From an uncultured Clostridia bacterium (lineage in GTDB: Bacteria; Bacillota; Clostridia; Christensenellales; Borkfalkiaceae): a stretch of 64,000 nucleotides of DNA. Both the position numbers and the translations under genes were made by a program. This document shows, one piece after another, positions 39,639-48,452 of the stretch (within the stretch, counting starts at the first letter, position 1; each line of letters begins with the position of its first letter). The stretch lies in contig CANRDX010000005.1 of assembly GCA_947629485.1 (NCBI GenBank), positions 1 through 64,000 of the forward strand. Reading direction: 5' to 3'. The notes below the pieces were generated by a model. The model was not told the origin of the DNA. It worked only from the letters and a program-made list of their open reading frames with translations, and ran no database searches.

Positions 39639-41447
39639 TCAGTTTTTCTTCAAATAATTTTCCACGAACCGCGCGCTTGCCGCCGTGAACGCCGCGAGTT
39701 CTTCGGGCGTCAACGGGCGATAGTTCATGAGCGCGAGCAGATAAATGTATTCCGCCGTCTCGCGCTGCGCCTCTTTTTCCGCGTTCTTGATGGCGGCGAC
39801 CGCCTCGCACGCGGTGTTGACCACGAGCGTGACGTCGAGCGGCGCGTCCCCCATTCCGTAGAAGCTGTTCATCTCCGTCATGCGGCGCATGAATTCGGAA
39901 ACGTTCACGACGGCGGGCACGGAGGCGTCCTTGAATTTTTCCGTCTTCACGGTCACCTTTCTGTCTTTGAGCGCTTCCGTGAAGATCTCCGCGATCGCCT
40001 TGTCCTCGCCGTCCGCCTCCTTCAAAGCCCCCGCGACGTCGGCGTCTATGCGCATAAATTTTACCCTTGTGGGATTTTTATATTCGATGTAGCTGATGAA
40101 GTGCGGGTCGATGTAGGTGTCGCAGACGAGCGCGTCCAACGCCGCCTGCTTGAACATGGCGATGTACTGCGCCTGCTTGTTCTCGTCGGAAACGTAGTAG
40201 ACCGTCTGCGGTTCCTTCCCCTCCTTCGCCTCCTCTTCGGGAACGGGTTCGCCGAAGAAGCTCTCCAACGGGCGGTACTTCCCTTCCAGATCCTTATAGA
40301 TGATGATATCCCTGACTTTCTGATAGAAATCGTCGTCCTTGATACAGCCGAATTTCACGAAGGTCGCCAGATCGTTCCAGCACGTCTCGTATCTCTCCCT
40401 GTCGTTTTTGTACAGCTCTATGAGCTTGTCCGCGACCTTTTTCGTGATATGTTTGGCGATCTTCTGCACCTGCTTGTCGTTTTGCAGGAAGGAACGGGAG
40501 ACGTTCAAAGGAATGTCGGGGCAGTCGATGACTCCGTTCAAGAGCATCAGAAATTCTGGAATGACTTCCTTGATGTTGTCCGCGATGTACACCTGGTTGC
40601 AGTAAAGTTTGACCTGACCGCGTTCGAGTTCCACCTGCTTTCTGACTTTGGGGAAGTACAGAATGCCTTTGAGACGGAACGGGTATTCCATATTCAGATG
40701 GATCCAGAAGAGCGGTTCGTTATAGTCGGCAAACGTTTCGCGGTAGAAATTCTTATACTCTTCTTCCGTGCACTCTTTCGGCTGTTTCGCATAGAGCGGA
40801 AGCGGCGTATTGACGGGCTTCGCGTCCTCTTTGGGATCGAGATAGATATTATAGGGCATAAACGAGCAGAATTTGCGGAGCAGCTCGCGGATGCGGATCT
40901 CTTTGAGGTATTCTTTTTCCTCCGCGGAGATGTGCATCACGATCTTGGTGCCGCGCGTTTCCTTCTCGCATTCTTCGATCGTATAGGTGCTCTCGCCGTC
41001 GGACTCCCAATGGACGCCCTTTGCGTCGGGCAGGTAGGACTTTGTGAAGATCTCGATATTGTCCGAGACCATGTATGCGGAATAAAATCCGAGGCCGAAG
41101 TGCCCGATAATGCCGTCGCCGCCCGCCTTTTCGTACTTTTCGAGGAAGTCCGCTGCGCCCGAGAAGGCGATCTGCGTGATATACGTTTCGACCTCCTCTT
41201 CCGTCATGCCGATGCCGTTGTCCTCGACGGTGAGCGTCCCCGCCTTTTCGTCGGTCGTAACGACGATCTTGTATTCTCCCTCCGCCTGCGCCTCGCCGAG
41301 CGAGACGAGCTTGGCAAGTTTTGTGATCGCGTCGGAGGCGTTCGCGACGATCTCGCGTAAAAAGATATCCTTTTCGGAATAAAGCCATTTTTTGATAATG
41401 GGCATCATGTTCTCGCTGGAAATCTTGATGTTTCCCTGCTTTGCCAT
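39639..41447 (-). CDS. htpG: Molecular chaperone HtpG (Hsp90)
   Basis: A 602-residue Hsp90. The N-terminal ATPase shows EIVANASDAITKL, VEDNGIGMTEEEV and IIGHFGLGFYSAYMVSD; the middle domain has EPLFWIHLNMEYPFRLKGILYFP and the C-terminal dimerisation region is about 60 residues shorter than in E. coli (624). GGAAGGTG lies before the ATG. An 18-base palindrome overlaps its likely -10, suggesting heat-shock or other repressor control. Confidence 0.96.
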   Translation of the reverse strand: MAKQGNIKISSENMMPIIKKWLYSEKDIFLREIVANASDAITKLAKLVSLGEAQAEGEYKIVVTTDEKAGTLTVEDNGIGMTEEEVETYITQIAFSGAADFLEKYEKAGGDGIIGHFGLGFYSAYMVSDNIEIFTKSYLPDAKGVHWESDGESTYTIEECEKETRGTKIVMHISAEEKEYLKEIRIRELLRKFCSFMPYNIYLDPKEDAKPVNTPLPLYAKQPKECTEEEYKNFYRETFADYNEPLFWIHLNMEYPFRLKGILYFPKVRKQVELERGQVKLYCNQVYIADNIKEVIPEFLMLLNGVIDCPDIPLNVSRSFLQNDKQVQKIAKHITKKVADKLIELYKNDRERYETCWNDLATFVKFGCIKDDDFYQKVRDIIIYKDLEGKYRPLESFFGEPVPEEEAKEGKEPQTVYYVSDENKQAQYIAMFKQAALDALVCDTYIDPHFISYIEYKNPTRVKFMRIDADVAGALKEADGEDKAIAEIFTEALKDRKVTVKTEKFKDASVPAVVNVSEFMRRMTEMNSFYGMGDAPLDVTLVVNTACEAVAAIKNAEKEAQRETAEYIYLLALMNYRPLTPEELAAFTAASARFVENYLKKN

Positions 41448-41473
41448 AGTTCACCTTCCAAAAGTTTATTTCC

Positions 41474-41491
41474 TTTGTTTATATAAACAAA
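41474..41491 (-). promoter_or_regulatory. Palindromic operator-like site in the htpG promoter
   Basis: TTTGTTTATATAAACAAA is a perfect 18-base palindrome. On the minus strand TATAAA inside it can act as -10 with TTAACG 17 bases upstream, in the loop of the neighbouring terminator. It does not match the remembered CIRCE or CtsR sites. Confidence 0.45.
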
Positions 41492-41514
41492 AAAATCCGC
41501 CGTTAAGCGGATTT
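41489..41514 (-). terminator. Intrinsic terminator of the aroH-cmk/plsC/ispH operon
   Basis: AAATCCGC (41493-41500) and GCGGATTT (41507-41514), loop CGTTAA, followed on the minus strand by a T run. It lies 19 bases past the ispH-S1 stop. Confidence 0.85.
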
Positions 41515-41532
41515 CTTGATTTTTTACGAAAA

Positions 41533-43779
41533 TTATTTCTCGTCGTCGCTGCCGATGAGTTCGGAGATGGAAGCGCCGAAGTTGTTGCCTTCCTTCCACT
41601 CTCTGTATTCTTCCTCATCCTCGGAAGCGTTGGGATTCTTGCGGCTGACCTTCTTCACCTTCTGCGGCTTGCCCTCGTCGCGCTCGGTGTGTTCGTATTC
41701 GGGACGGGGTTGAAGCGCCTTGATGGAGAGCGTGATCTTCTTCTCCGCGGGATTGAAGGCGAGGATCTTTGCGTCCACTTCTTCGCCGATCTTCAAAATA
41801 TCGGTGGGATTCTCCAACCATTCGTGCGTGATCTGGGAGACGTGAACGAGGCCGTCGATGCCCTTATCGAGTTCGACGAACGCGCCGAAAGGAACGATCC
41901 TCACGACCTTGCCGTGGACGATGTCGCCCTCGGCGTATTTCTCCGCAGCAAGCTCCCACGGCTGGGGTTGAAGCTGTTTGTAGCCGATGGAGACCTTCTT
42001 GCTGTCGCGGTCGACCTTCAAGACTTTGAACTCGTAACGCTTGCCGATTTCGAGGACTTCGGTGACGTCTTTGATCCCCGTCCAGCTCAGATCGGAGATG
42101 TGCGCAAGGCAATCGAATCCGTTTACGGAGACGAACGCGCCGAAGTTGGTCACACGCTCCACCTTGCCCTCGACGACGTCGCCGACTTCGATCGAAGAGA
42201 AGAAGTTCTCCTCTTTCGCGGCCTTTGCAGCCTCTCTCGCCGCTTTCTCGGCTTCGAGGACGACGCGCTGGGAAGCGATGATCTCCTTTCTGCGCTCGTT
42301 GCGGATCTCGATGAGCTTCAAGCGAAGCGTCTTATCCTTATATTTTTCAAGATCTGCCACATAGCCCATGCGGATCTCGCGGCGGGGCACAAACACGAGA
42401 TAGGTGCCAAGCTCTGCCGTGAGGCCGCCCTTATTAGTGCCTGTGCAGACGACGGAGAACTCCTTGCCCGCTTTGATATCTTCGAGCAAAGCCTCCTCTT
42501 CCCTGATCTTCTTGACCATCTTCTGGGAAAGAACGGTGGGCTTCACGGCGGTGACCATCACCTCGATCTCCGCGTTCTCCTTCGCAAGTCCCTCATATAC
42601 CTTACGGTCGTACTCCTCGCAGTCGAGTTCCGTCTTGGGAATACGGATTTCGAGCTTTCCCGAACCGGAAACGAAAATTTCCTCGTCGGTTGCCGAGACG
42701 ATGTGCACTTTGATGATCTGCCCTTTGCGATATCTCTCTTCCTTGTCGATATCGTCGAGGACTTGCTTCATCGCCGAGGCGGGAGCCGCAGGCGCGGCAT
42801 TTTCCGCCGTCTCTGTCTCGTGCGCTTCGTCGGCTGCGGGTGCAGCTTCCTCTGCTTTGACCTCTTCCACAGGCGTTTCGACCGTTTCGACGGGAGCCGT
42901 CTCTACGGGCGCCGCTGTTTCTGCGGTATCTTCGGTCTTAAGTACTTCCGCGTTGTTTTCCACCATTTTGAAAAGAACCTCCCGGGTTTGCCAATCGGGA
43001 GTGCTCGCTCCCGCAATGACGCCGACCCTACAAAATTTTTTCACAACTTGATAGTCGAGATCCGAAGCCCGTTCGACGCGAAGAACGCTCTTTTGTTCCG
43101 CTTCGACGATCTCGCAGAGCCGCTCTGTGTTGCCGCTCTTTGTTCCTCCTACCACAACGACGGCGTCGCACATGCGCGCAAGCCGCCGCGCTTCGGATTG
43201 CCTACAAGCAGTAGTATAACAAATCGTGGGAAAAATCTCAACTGTTTTCGCACTTACTTTTTTAAGATTTTCACAGATTTTACAAAATCTTTTTTCGGAA
43301 AACGTGGTTTGAGCCACCAAAACGACTTCTTTTCCCGCCAATTGACGAAGATCCGTCTCCTCGTCCGCGACGAGCGCGTTCCCGCCGCACCAGCCGATTA
43401 GCCCCTGCACCTCGGGGTGTTTTTCGTCCCCTGCGATGACGACGGTTTTCCCCGCGAGCGCGCTGTCCCGCACGATCCGCTGCGTCTTCGCGACAAAGGG
43501 GCAGGTGCAATCCACGACGCGGACGCCCCGCTTTTCGCAGTCCTCATAGACCGCTTGGGGCGCGCCGTGCGAGCGGATGATGAGCGTCGCGCCGCACGGG
43601 ACTTCTTCGGGCGAATGCACGGTCGCGATCCCGCGTGCCGCGAGACGGGAGACGACCTCGTCGTTGTGGATCAGTTCGCCGAGCACGAAGGTATTTTCGG
43701 GAGGGACGGAGAGCGCAGTCTCCACCGCGCGCTTCACGCCTGCGCAAAAGCCCGTATGCGGGGAGACGTAGACCTTCAC
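41533..43779 (-). CDS. ispH: HMBPP reductase IspH fused to S1 RNA-binding domains
   Basis: A 748-residue bifunctional protein. Residues about 1-280 are IspH, the last MEP-pathway enzyme, with the three Fe-S cysteines in HTGFCAGVKRA, DCTCPFVAK and PTICYTTACRQ. A Glu/Ala/Pro-rich linker (about 285-355) leads to four S1 repeats; the third and fourth (VVEGKVERVTNFGAFVSVNGFDCLAHISDLSW and IVHGKVVRIVPFGAFVELDKGIDGLVHVSQITH) are the clearest. The tail is acidic. The fusion is common in Clostridia. In the operon it follows aroH-cmk and plsC, the standard cmk-plsC-ispH order. Confidence 0.96.
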   Translation of the reverse strand: MKVYVSPHTGFCAGVKRAVETALSVPPENTFVLGELIHNDEVVSRLAARGIATVHSPEEVPCGATLIIRSHGAPQAVYEDCEKRGVRVVDCTCPFVAKTQRIVRDSALAGKTVVIAGDEKHPEVQGLIGWCGGNALVADEETDLRQLAGKEVVLVAQTTFSEKRFCKICENLKKVSAKTVEIFPTICYTTACRQSEARRLARMCDAVVVVGGTKSGNTERLCEIVEAEQKSVLRVERASDLDYQVVKKFCRVGVIAGASTPDWQTREVLFKMVENNAEVLKTEDTAETAAPVETAPVETVETPVEEVKAEEAAPAADEAHETETAENAAPAAPASAMKQVLDDIDKEERYRKGQIIKVHIVSATDEEIFVSGSGKLEIRIPKTELDCEEYDRKVYEGLAKENAEIEVMVTAVKPTVLSQKMVKKIREEEALLEDIKAGKEFSVVCTGTNKGGLTAELGTYLVFVPRREIRMGYVADLEKYKDKTLRLKLIEIRNERRKEIIASQRVVLEAEKAAREAAKAAKEENFFSSIEVGDVVEGKVERVTNFGAFVSVNGFDCLAHISDLSWTGIKDVTEVLEIGKRYEFKVLKVDRDSKKVSIGYKQLQPQPWELAAEKYAEGDIVHGKVVRIVPFGAFVELDKGIDGLVHVSQITHEWLENPTDILKIGEEVDAKILAFNPAEKKITLSIKALQPRPEYEHTERDEGKPQKVKKVSRKNPNASEDEEEYREWKEGNNFGASISELIGSDDEK

Positions 43780-44531
43780 TTCTTCCCCTCTTTCCGCTTG
43801 CGGCTCGCCCTGAATTCTTCTCTCAGCTCGTAGAGCCGTGCAAGAAGGCGCGCCTCCGCCCGATCGTAATCTTCGCTCGTCGGCTTTTTATCGTAGAATT
43901 CCGTAAATTCCATCGGTTCGCCGAATACGACGTGCGTACGGCGGAAGAGGCGGGGACGGTTCACGATGACGAAGGGAACGATGGGCGTTTTCGTCTTGAC
44001 GGACAGAAGCGCCGCGCCGCCACGGAAGGGCAAAAATTCATCTCCCTCGGTGCGGTTGCGCGTCCCTTCGGGGAACATGCAGATCTTTTCGTCCGCTTTG
44101 AGAATGCGCACCGACTCCATCACGGTGCGGACGTCGGAGCCGTCTCTCGCCGCCCCGATCGCCCCGATCCAAATCCCCCATTTCCACAGGACGGGAGCTT
44201 CGAGAATGGACTGTTTACAGATGTAGTGGATGCCCTCCCACGTTGTACGGAGCGGATAGAATACGTCAAACATGCTGTAATGGTTGCCGACGTAGATACA
44301 CGCGCCGTCCTTCACCTTCTTGTGCCCGTGCAGTTTATAGGGAAAGAGCAAAAAATGAAGCGGCATCGCGAGAACATGGAACAAATTCAAAAAAGGCATC
44401 ACGTGCTTTCCCCGCTTGTTGGCGGGGAAGAGCCGCGGCTTTTTATTCGCCTCCAACCGTTTCTTCTTGATCTCGGCTTTTTTCTGCGCTTTTTTCTCCG
44501 CGCGCGTTAAGGTTTGCTGTTCTTCCGCCAT
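43776..44531 (-). CDS. plsC: 1-acylglycerol-3-phosphate acyltransferase
   Basis: A 251-residue membrane-associated acyltransferase making phosphatidic acid. The NHx4D motif is VGNHYSMFDVFYPL (about 90-103) and the second motif FPEGTRNR is near 154-161. A highly basic N-terminal tail of about 40 Lys/Arg-rich residues precedes the first hydrophobic segment (ending LFPYKLHG). It overlaps both ispH-S1 (four bases) and aroH-cmk (one base). Confidence 0.94.
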   Translation of the reverse strand: MAEEQQTLTRAEKKAQKKAEIKKKRLEANKKPRLFPANKRGKHVMPFLNLFHVLAMPLHFLLFPYKLHGHKKVKDGACIYVGNHYSMFDVFYPLRTTWEGIHYICKQSILEAPVLWKWGIWIGAIGAARDGSDVRTVMESVRILKADEKICMFPEGTRNRTEGDEFLPFRGGAALLSVKTKTPIVPFVIVNRPRLFRRTHVVFGEPMEFTEFYDKKPTSEDYDRAEARLLARLYELREEFRASRKRKEGKK

Positions 44532-45538
44532 CAGATCCTCTCCTGAATCTTACTTTTGAGGAAGGAAACGACCTCTTCTACCGTCATGTTGGAAGTATCC
44601 ACGAGCGTCGCGTCCTCGGCGAGTTTCAATGGCGCGACCGCGCGGTTCATATCCTGTTCGTCGCGCCGCACGAGTTCCGTCTTCAAGTCGTCGAAATCCA
44701 CGATGCGCCCCTTTGCGACGAGTTCGTCGTAGCGGCGCCTTGCGCGCACTTCGGGCGTTGCCGTGAGGTAGAACTTAAAGTCCGCCCCGGGCAGAACGAA
44801 CGTCCCGATGTCCCGCCCGTCGAGCACGCACGACATTTTGTGGGCGATCTCGCGCTGTTTTTCCGCCATATACATGCGCACGGAGGGATGTTTTGAAACG
44901 ACGGAAGCCGCCATAGAGATCTTCGGCTCGCGGATGCGCTCGGAGACGTCCGCTCCGTCGAGGATAGTCTTCTGCGCACCGTTGTCGTAGACGATATCCA
45001 ATTTGATATCTCTCACGATATCGAAGACGGCGCGTTCGTCGTCTACGGGAACGCCCGCTTCGAGCGCTTTGAGCGCGCAAGCGCGGTACATCGCCCCCGT
45101 ATCGAGGTAAAGAATGCCGTATTCCTCGGCAAGCCGTTTGGCGACGGTGGATTTTCCGCTCCCCGCGGGGCCGTCGATCGCCACGTTGAAGATGGAAGTG
45201 ATATCTTTTCTGAGCGTCTTCGCGTCGCGAAGATAAATATGGCGCGGAAGGATGTTTTTTTCGACGAATACCATCACGCGGATGCAAAGTTTCAGCCCGC
45301 CCTCGATATCCGGCTCCATCGCCGAAAAGAGCGAACAGCCCTCGAAGCCCGCTTCCCTCGCCGCTTTCGCGGGATAGAAGGAATGGATATCCGAGGTGCT
45401 CGAAAAGACGATGCTGACGATCTCGTCCTTTCGCAGCTGATTGCAGCTGACGATCTGCTCCAAAAGTTCCTTTACGGCGAGCTTGATCTCCTCCTTGCTG
45501 TCCTCGGCGATCGTTGTAGCTCCGCGAATCACAACCAT
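44531..45538 (-). CDS. Fusion of AroH-type chorismate mutase and cytidylate kinase
   Basis: A 335-residue protein. Residues 1-112 are an AroH-class chorismate mutase: all five active-site residues of the Bacillus enzyme are present (Arg5 in IRGATT, Arg61, Glu75, Arg87 in CIRVM, Tyr102). Residues 117-335 are cytidylate kinase (P-loop GPAGSGKS at 123-130, DTGAMYRA, DGRDIGTFVLPGADF), phosphorylating CMP/dCMP. ATG 45538 follows GGGAG by eight bases. No stop or start separates the halves, so it is a true fusion; whether the mutase works is inferred from residues only. Operon with plsC and ispH. Confidence 0.92.
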   Translation of the reverse strand: MVVIRGATTIAEDSKEEIKLAVKELLEQIVSCNQLRKDEIVSIVFSSTSDIHSFYPAKAAREAGFEGCSLFSAMEPDIEGGLKLCIRVMVFVEKNILPRHIYLRDAKTLRKDITSIFNVAIDGPAGSGKSTVAKRLAEEYGILYLDTGAMYRACALKALEAGVPVDDERAVFDIVRDIKLDIVYDNGAQKTILDGADVSERIREPKISMAASVVSKHPSVRMYMAEKQREIAHKMSCVLDGRDIGTFVLPGADFKFYLTATPEVRARRRYDELVAKGRIVDFDDLKTELVRRDEQDMNRAVAPLKLAEDATLVDTSNMTVEEVVSFLKSKIQERI

Positions 45539-45637
45539 AAACAATTCTCCCGATAATGTATTTCCGAATCAATGATATCCGTTTGCGCGATTTCAGTCAA
45601 AGATTTCCGTTTGATCGTAAAATCTCCCCGAAACGCG

Positions 45638-45659
45638 GTATTATGTCACGCAAAATACT
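45638..45659 (-). repeat. Inverted-repeat family copy 5, after the FAD oxidoreductase gene
   Basis: Minus strand AGTATTTTG-CGTGA-CATAATAC, starting three bases past the stop codon. The left arm has a T-T mismatch, yet the sequence is kept. Confidence 0.75.
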
Positions 45660-45662
45660 ATA

Positions 45663-46877
45663 CTAATATTCCCCTATTCCCGCGGCATAACCCGTCGAAA
45701 AGGCGATTTGCAGATTGAATCCGCCCGTGAAGGCGTCTACGTCGAGAACTTCTCCGCAAAAATACAGCCCGCGCACCTTCTTGCTCTGCATCGTGCGGGG
45801 ATCGATCTCCGCGAGCGATACGCCCCCCGACGTTACGACGGCTTCGTTGAATCCGCGAAGGCCGCGCATCGCGATCGGGAAGGATTTGAGCGCTCCCAAA
45901 AGCGCTTTTCTCTCCTCGCGCGTGAGCGAATTTGCCACTTTTCCCGCAGGGATGTTCGCAGCTGCAAGCACGATCTGAACGACGCCTGCGGGGAGAAGTC
46001 CGCGCAGTACGCTCTTCATCTGCTCCTTTGAGCGCGCCGCAAGGTCGCGCACAAGGCGTTCGTCGAGCATTTTTTCGCTCAATGCAGGCTTCAAGTCGAG
46101 GGTAAGGGCGATCTCTCTCGCGGGGATACGGTTGACGAGCGCGGAGAGCGAGAGCGCCAACGGGCCAGAAATGCCGTAATGCGTGAACAACAGTTCCCCC
46201 ATTTGCGAAAAAATGACCTTCCCGCCCCGCTTCGCCGTCAGAACGACGTTTTTTAGAGTAACGCCGACCGCGGGCAGAGTGCCGTCGGCTTCGATCCCCG
46301 TAAGCGAAGGGACGCGATCGATCACGGTGTGCCCCGCTTCCGAAGCGAAACGGTAGCCGTCGCCCGTCGATCCCGTCGAAGGATAGGAAAGCCCTCCCGT
46401 CGCGACGATCACCGCGTCGGCGGAAATTTCCCCGTCGGCGGTCGTTACGCCACGCACAGTACCTTCTTCCATGTTGATTTTCAAAACTTCGGTATGAAGG
46501 CGTATCTCAACGCCGCAGCCGATGCACGCGCGCTCCAACATTTTCGTTACATCGCTCGCGCGGTCGGAAACGGGAAACACCCTCGCGCCGCGCTCCACTT
46601 TCAGCGGGAGCCTATTCTCTTCGGCAAATTTCATCATATCGTCGGGAGAAAACCGATAGATCGCTCCCGTGAGAAATTTTCCGCCTCGAACAACGTTTTG
46701 CAGGAACTCGTCGGGCGCACAGTCGTTTGTCAGGTTGCACCGCCCCTTTCCCGTGATATAGATCTTTTTGCCCAATTTTTCATTCTTTTCGAGAAGAATG
46801 ACTTCGTGCCCGCTCTTCGCGGCGGCATAGGACGCCATGAGACCGGAGGCGCCCCCGCCGATCACGATCTTACGCAT
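45663..46877 (-). CDS. NAD(P)/FAD-dependent oxidoreductase (HI0933/YhiN family)
   Basis: A 404-residue flavoprotein. FAD-binding GGGASGLMASYAAAKSGHEVILLEKNEKLGKKIYITGKGRCNLTN opens the protein, ATGGLSYPSTGSTGDGYRFA is the second flavin region, and GLRGFNEAVVTSGGVSLAEIDPRTMQSKKVRGLYFCGEVLDVD...GGFNLQIAFSTG closes it. BaiN of gut Clostridia belongs here, but most members have no known substrate. ATG 46877 is preceded by GAGGAGGAAGA. It commonly precedes cmk in Clostridia, as here, with a 124-base gap that holds an inverted repeat. Confidence 0.92.
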   Translation of the reverse strand: MRKIVIGGGASGLMASYAAAKSGHEVILLEKNEKLGKKIYITGKGRCNLTNDCAPDEFLQNVVRGGKFLTGAIYRFSPDDMMKFAEENRLPLKVERGARVFPVSDRASDVTKMLERACIGCGVEIRLHTEVLKINMEEGTVRGVTTADGEISADAVIVATGGLSYPSTGSTGDGYRFASEAGHTVIDRVPSLTGIEADGTLPAVGVTLKNVVLTAKRGGKVIFSQMGELLFTHYGISGPLALSLSALVNRIPAREIALTLDLKPALSEKMLDERLVRDLAARSKEQMKSVLRGLLPAGVVQIVLAAANIPAGKVANSLTREERKALLGALKSFPIAMRGLRGFNEAVVTSGGVSLAEIDPRTMQSKKVRGLYFCGEVLDVDAFTGGFNLQIAFSTGYAAGIGEY

Positions 46878-46999
46878 CTCTTCCTCCTCTGCGGAAAAGT
46901 GCGGCTGCCGCCGCTCGATATGCGAAAGCAAGGGCCGTAAGACCCTCGCCCCCCATTTTCCCGCAATTTTTCGGAAGCGGCTTCATCGGACTTTCTCCG

Positions 47000-48436
47000 T
47001 CACACGGGATAGACGCCCGTCTTGGCAAGATCGCTATCGATCCCTTCGTTCTTCGCCTTGCGCCATTTGAAGAAATTCTCGGCGACTTCGGGGAAGGAAG
47101 CATAGGAGAGAACGTCCTCTTCCTGCGTATAATAACCCTTTTCCACGACCTCCGCTTTGAGTTTTTCATACTCGGGTTCGAGGTCGTCCGCGGGGCGATG
47201 GTCGATCCGTTTTTCCCCTTTGAGCACCTTTTCGGCGACTTCCTCGTCGATCGGCATGGGTACACGCCCGTATTTGCCCGCAAAGAGATCGCGCGTTTCT
47301 TTTGTGACCATTTTATAACGTTCGCCCGTAATGACGTTCATAACGGCCTGCGTGCCGACAATCTGCGAGCTGGGCGTGACGAGGGGCGGATAGCCGCAAT
47401 CCTTCCTGACGTTCGGGACTTCGGCGAGCACTTCGGGGAGAAGATCTTCCTTTCCCGCCTTCTTCAATTGGTTCATGAGGTTGGAAAGCATGCCGCCCGG
47501 GACCTGATAGATGAGCGTATTGACGTCAACTTGGCGCACCTTCGGGTTGAGGGAGCCTTCTTTTTCAAGCTCCGCGGCGACCTTTTTGAAATGGTTGGCG
47601 ATGGGAATGAGTTTTTCAAGCTCGATCCCCGTATCGTATTTCGTTCCCTTCAACGTGGCGACGAGCGCCTCCGTCGCGGGCTGCGACGTTCCGTTCCCGA
47701 GAGGAGAGAGCGCGGTATCCACGATGTCCACGCCCGCCTCGATCGCCATTAAATTCACCATGTCGCCCGTGCCCGTCGTGTTGTGGGTGTGCATATGGAT
47801 CTTCGTCGTGGGCAGAAGCGCCTTTTTCAGCGCGCTCACAAGCTCGAACGCGTCGAAGGGCAAAAGCAGGTTCGCCATATCTTTGATGCAGATATTGTCC
47901 GCCCCCATGTCCTCGTACGTTTTCGCAAGTTTTACAAAGTAATCGAGATCGTAAGCGGGACCCGTCGTATACGAGATCGCCGCCTCGCATATGCCGCGCG
48001 CAGGATCGGTGGCGCGGAGCTGACCGCCGTATTTCTTGATCGCCTTCATCGAAGCCTCGATGTTTCTCGGATCGTTGAGCGCGTCGAAAACGCGGATCAC
48101 GCCGATGCCGTTCTCAAAGCATTTTTCGACGAGCTTATCCACAAGATCGTCGGCATAATTGCGGTAGCCGAGGAGATTCTGCCCGCGCAGAAGCATTTGT
48201 ATGGGCGTCTTTTTGAGGTATTTGCGCAGGGTGCGAAGGCGCTCCCACGGGTCCTCGTTCAGAAAGCGCATGCACGTATCGAACGTCGCGCCGCCCCACC
48301 CTTCGAGGGAATAATATCCGATCTCGTCGAGCGCGGGGAGCGCGGGGATCATCTGCTCCGTGCGCATGCGCGTCGCCGCCTGCGACTGGTGCGCGTCGCG
48401 CAGAATGGTATCCATGATCATTACTTTTTTAGGCAT
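47000..48436 (-). CDS. Carboxyltransferase of the oxaloacetate decarboxylase alpha/5S type
   Basis: A 478-residue TIM-barrel carboxyltransferase (HMGL-like plus conserved carboxylase domain) that moves CO2 between biotin and oxaloacetate/pyruvate. MDTILRDAHQSQAATRMRTEQM, the metal- and lysine-containing ADNICIKDMANLL and HMHTHNTTGTGDMV are intact. It lacks the fused C-terminal biotin domain found in many OadA proteins; biotin is instead carried by the separate 114-residue protein in the same operon. Last gene of the five-gene decarboxylase cluster. Confidence 0.93.
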   Translation of the reverse strand: MPKKVMIMDTILRDAHQSQAATRMRTEQMIPALPALDEIGYYSLEGWGGATFDTCMRFLNEDPWERLRTLRKYLKKTPIQMLLRGQNLLGYRNYADDLVDKLVEKCFENGIGVIRVFDALNDPRNIEASMKAIKKYGGQLRATDPARGICEAAISYTTGPAYDLDYFVKLAKTYEDMGADNICIKDMANLLLPFDAFELVSALKKALLPTTKIHMHTHNTTGTGDMVNLMAIEAGVDIVDTALSPLGNGTSQPATEALVATLKGTKYDTGIELEKLIPIANHFKKVAAELEKEGSLNPKVRQVDVNTLIYQVPGGMLSNLMNQLKKAGKEDLLPEVLAEVPNVRKDCGYPPLVTPSSQIVGTQAVMNVITGERYKMVTKETRDLFAGKYGRVPMPIDEEVAEKVLKGEKRIDHRPADDLEPEYEKLKAEVVEKGYYTQEEDVLSYASFPEVAENFFKWRKAKNEGIDSDLAKTGVYPV

Positions 48437-48452
48437 AATTCACACCTCTTGT

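Noticed and set aside
41533-43779. IspH-S1 fusion as a novel architecture
   Set aside because: It is a known and common fusion in Clostridia.
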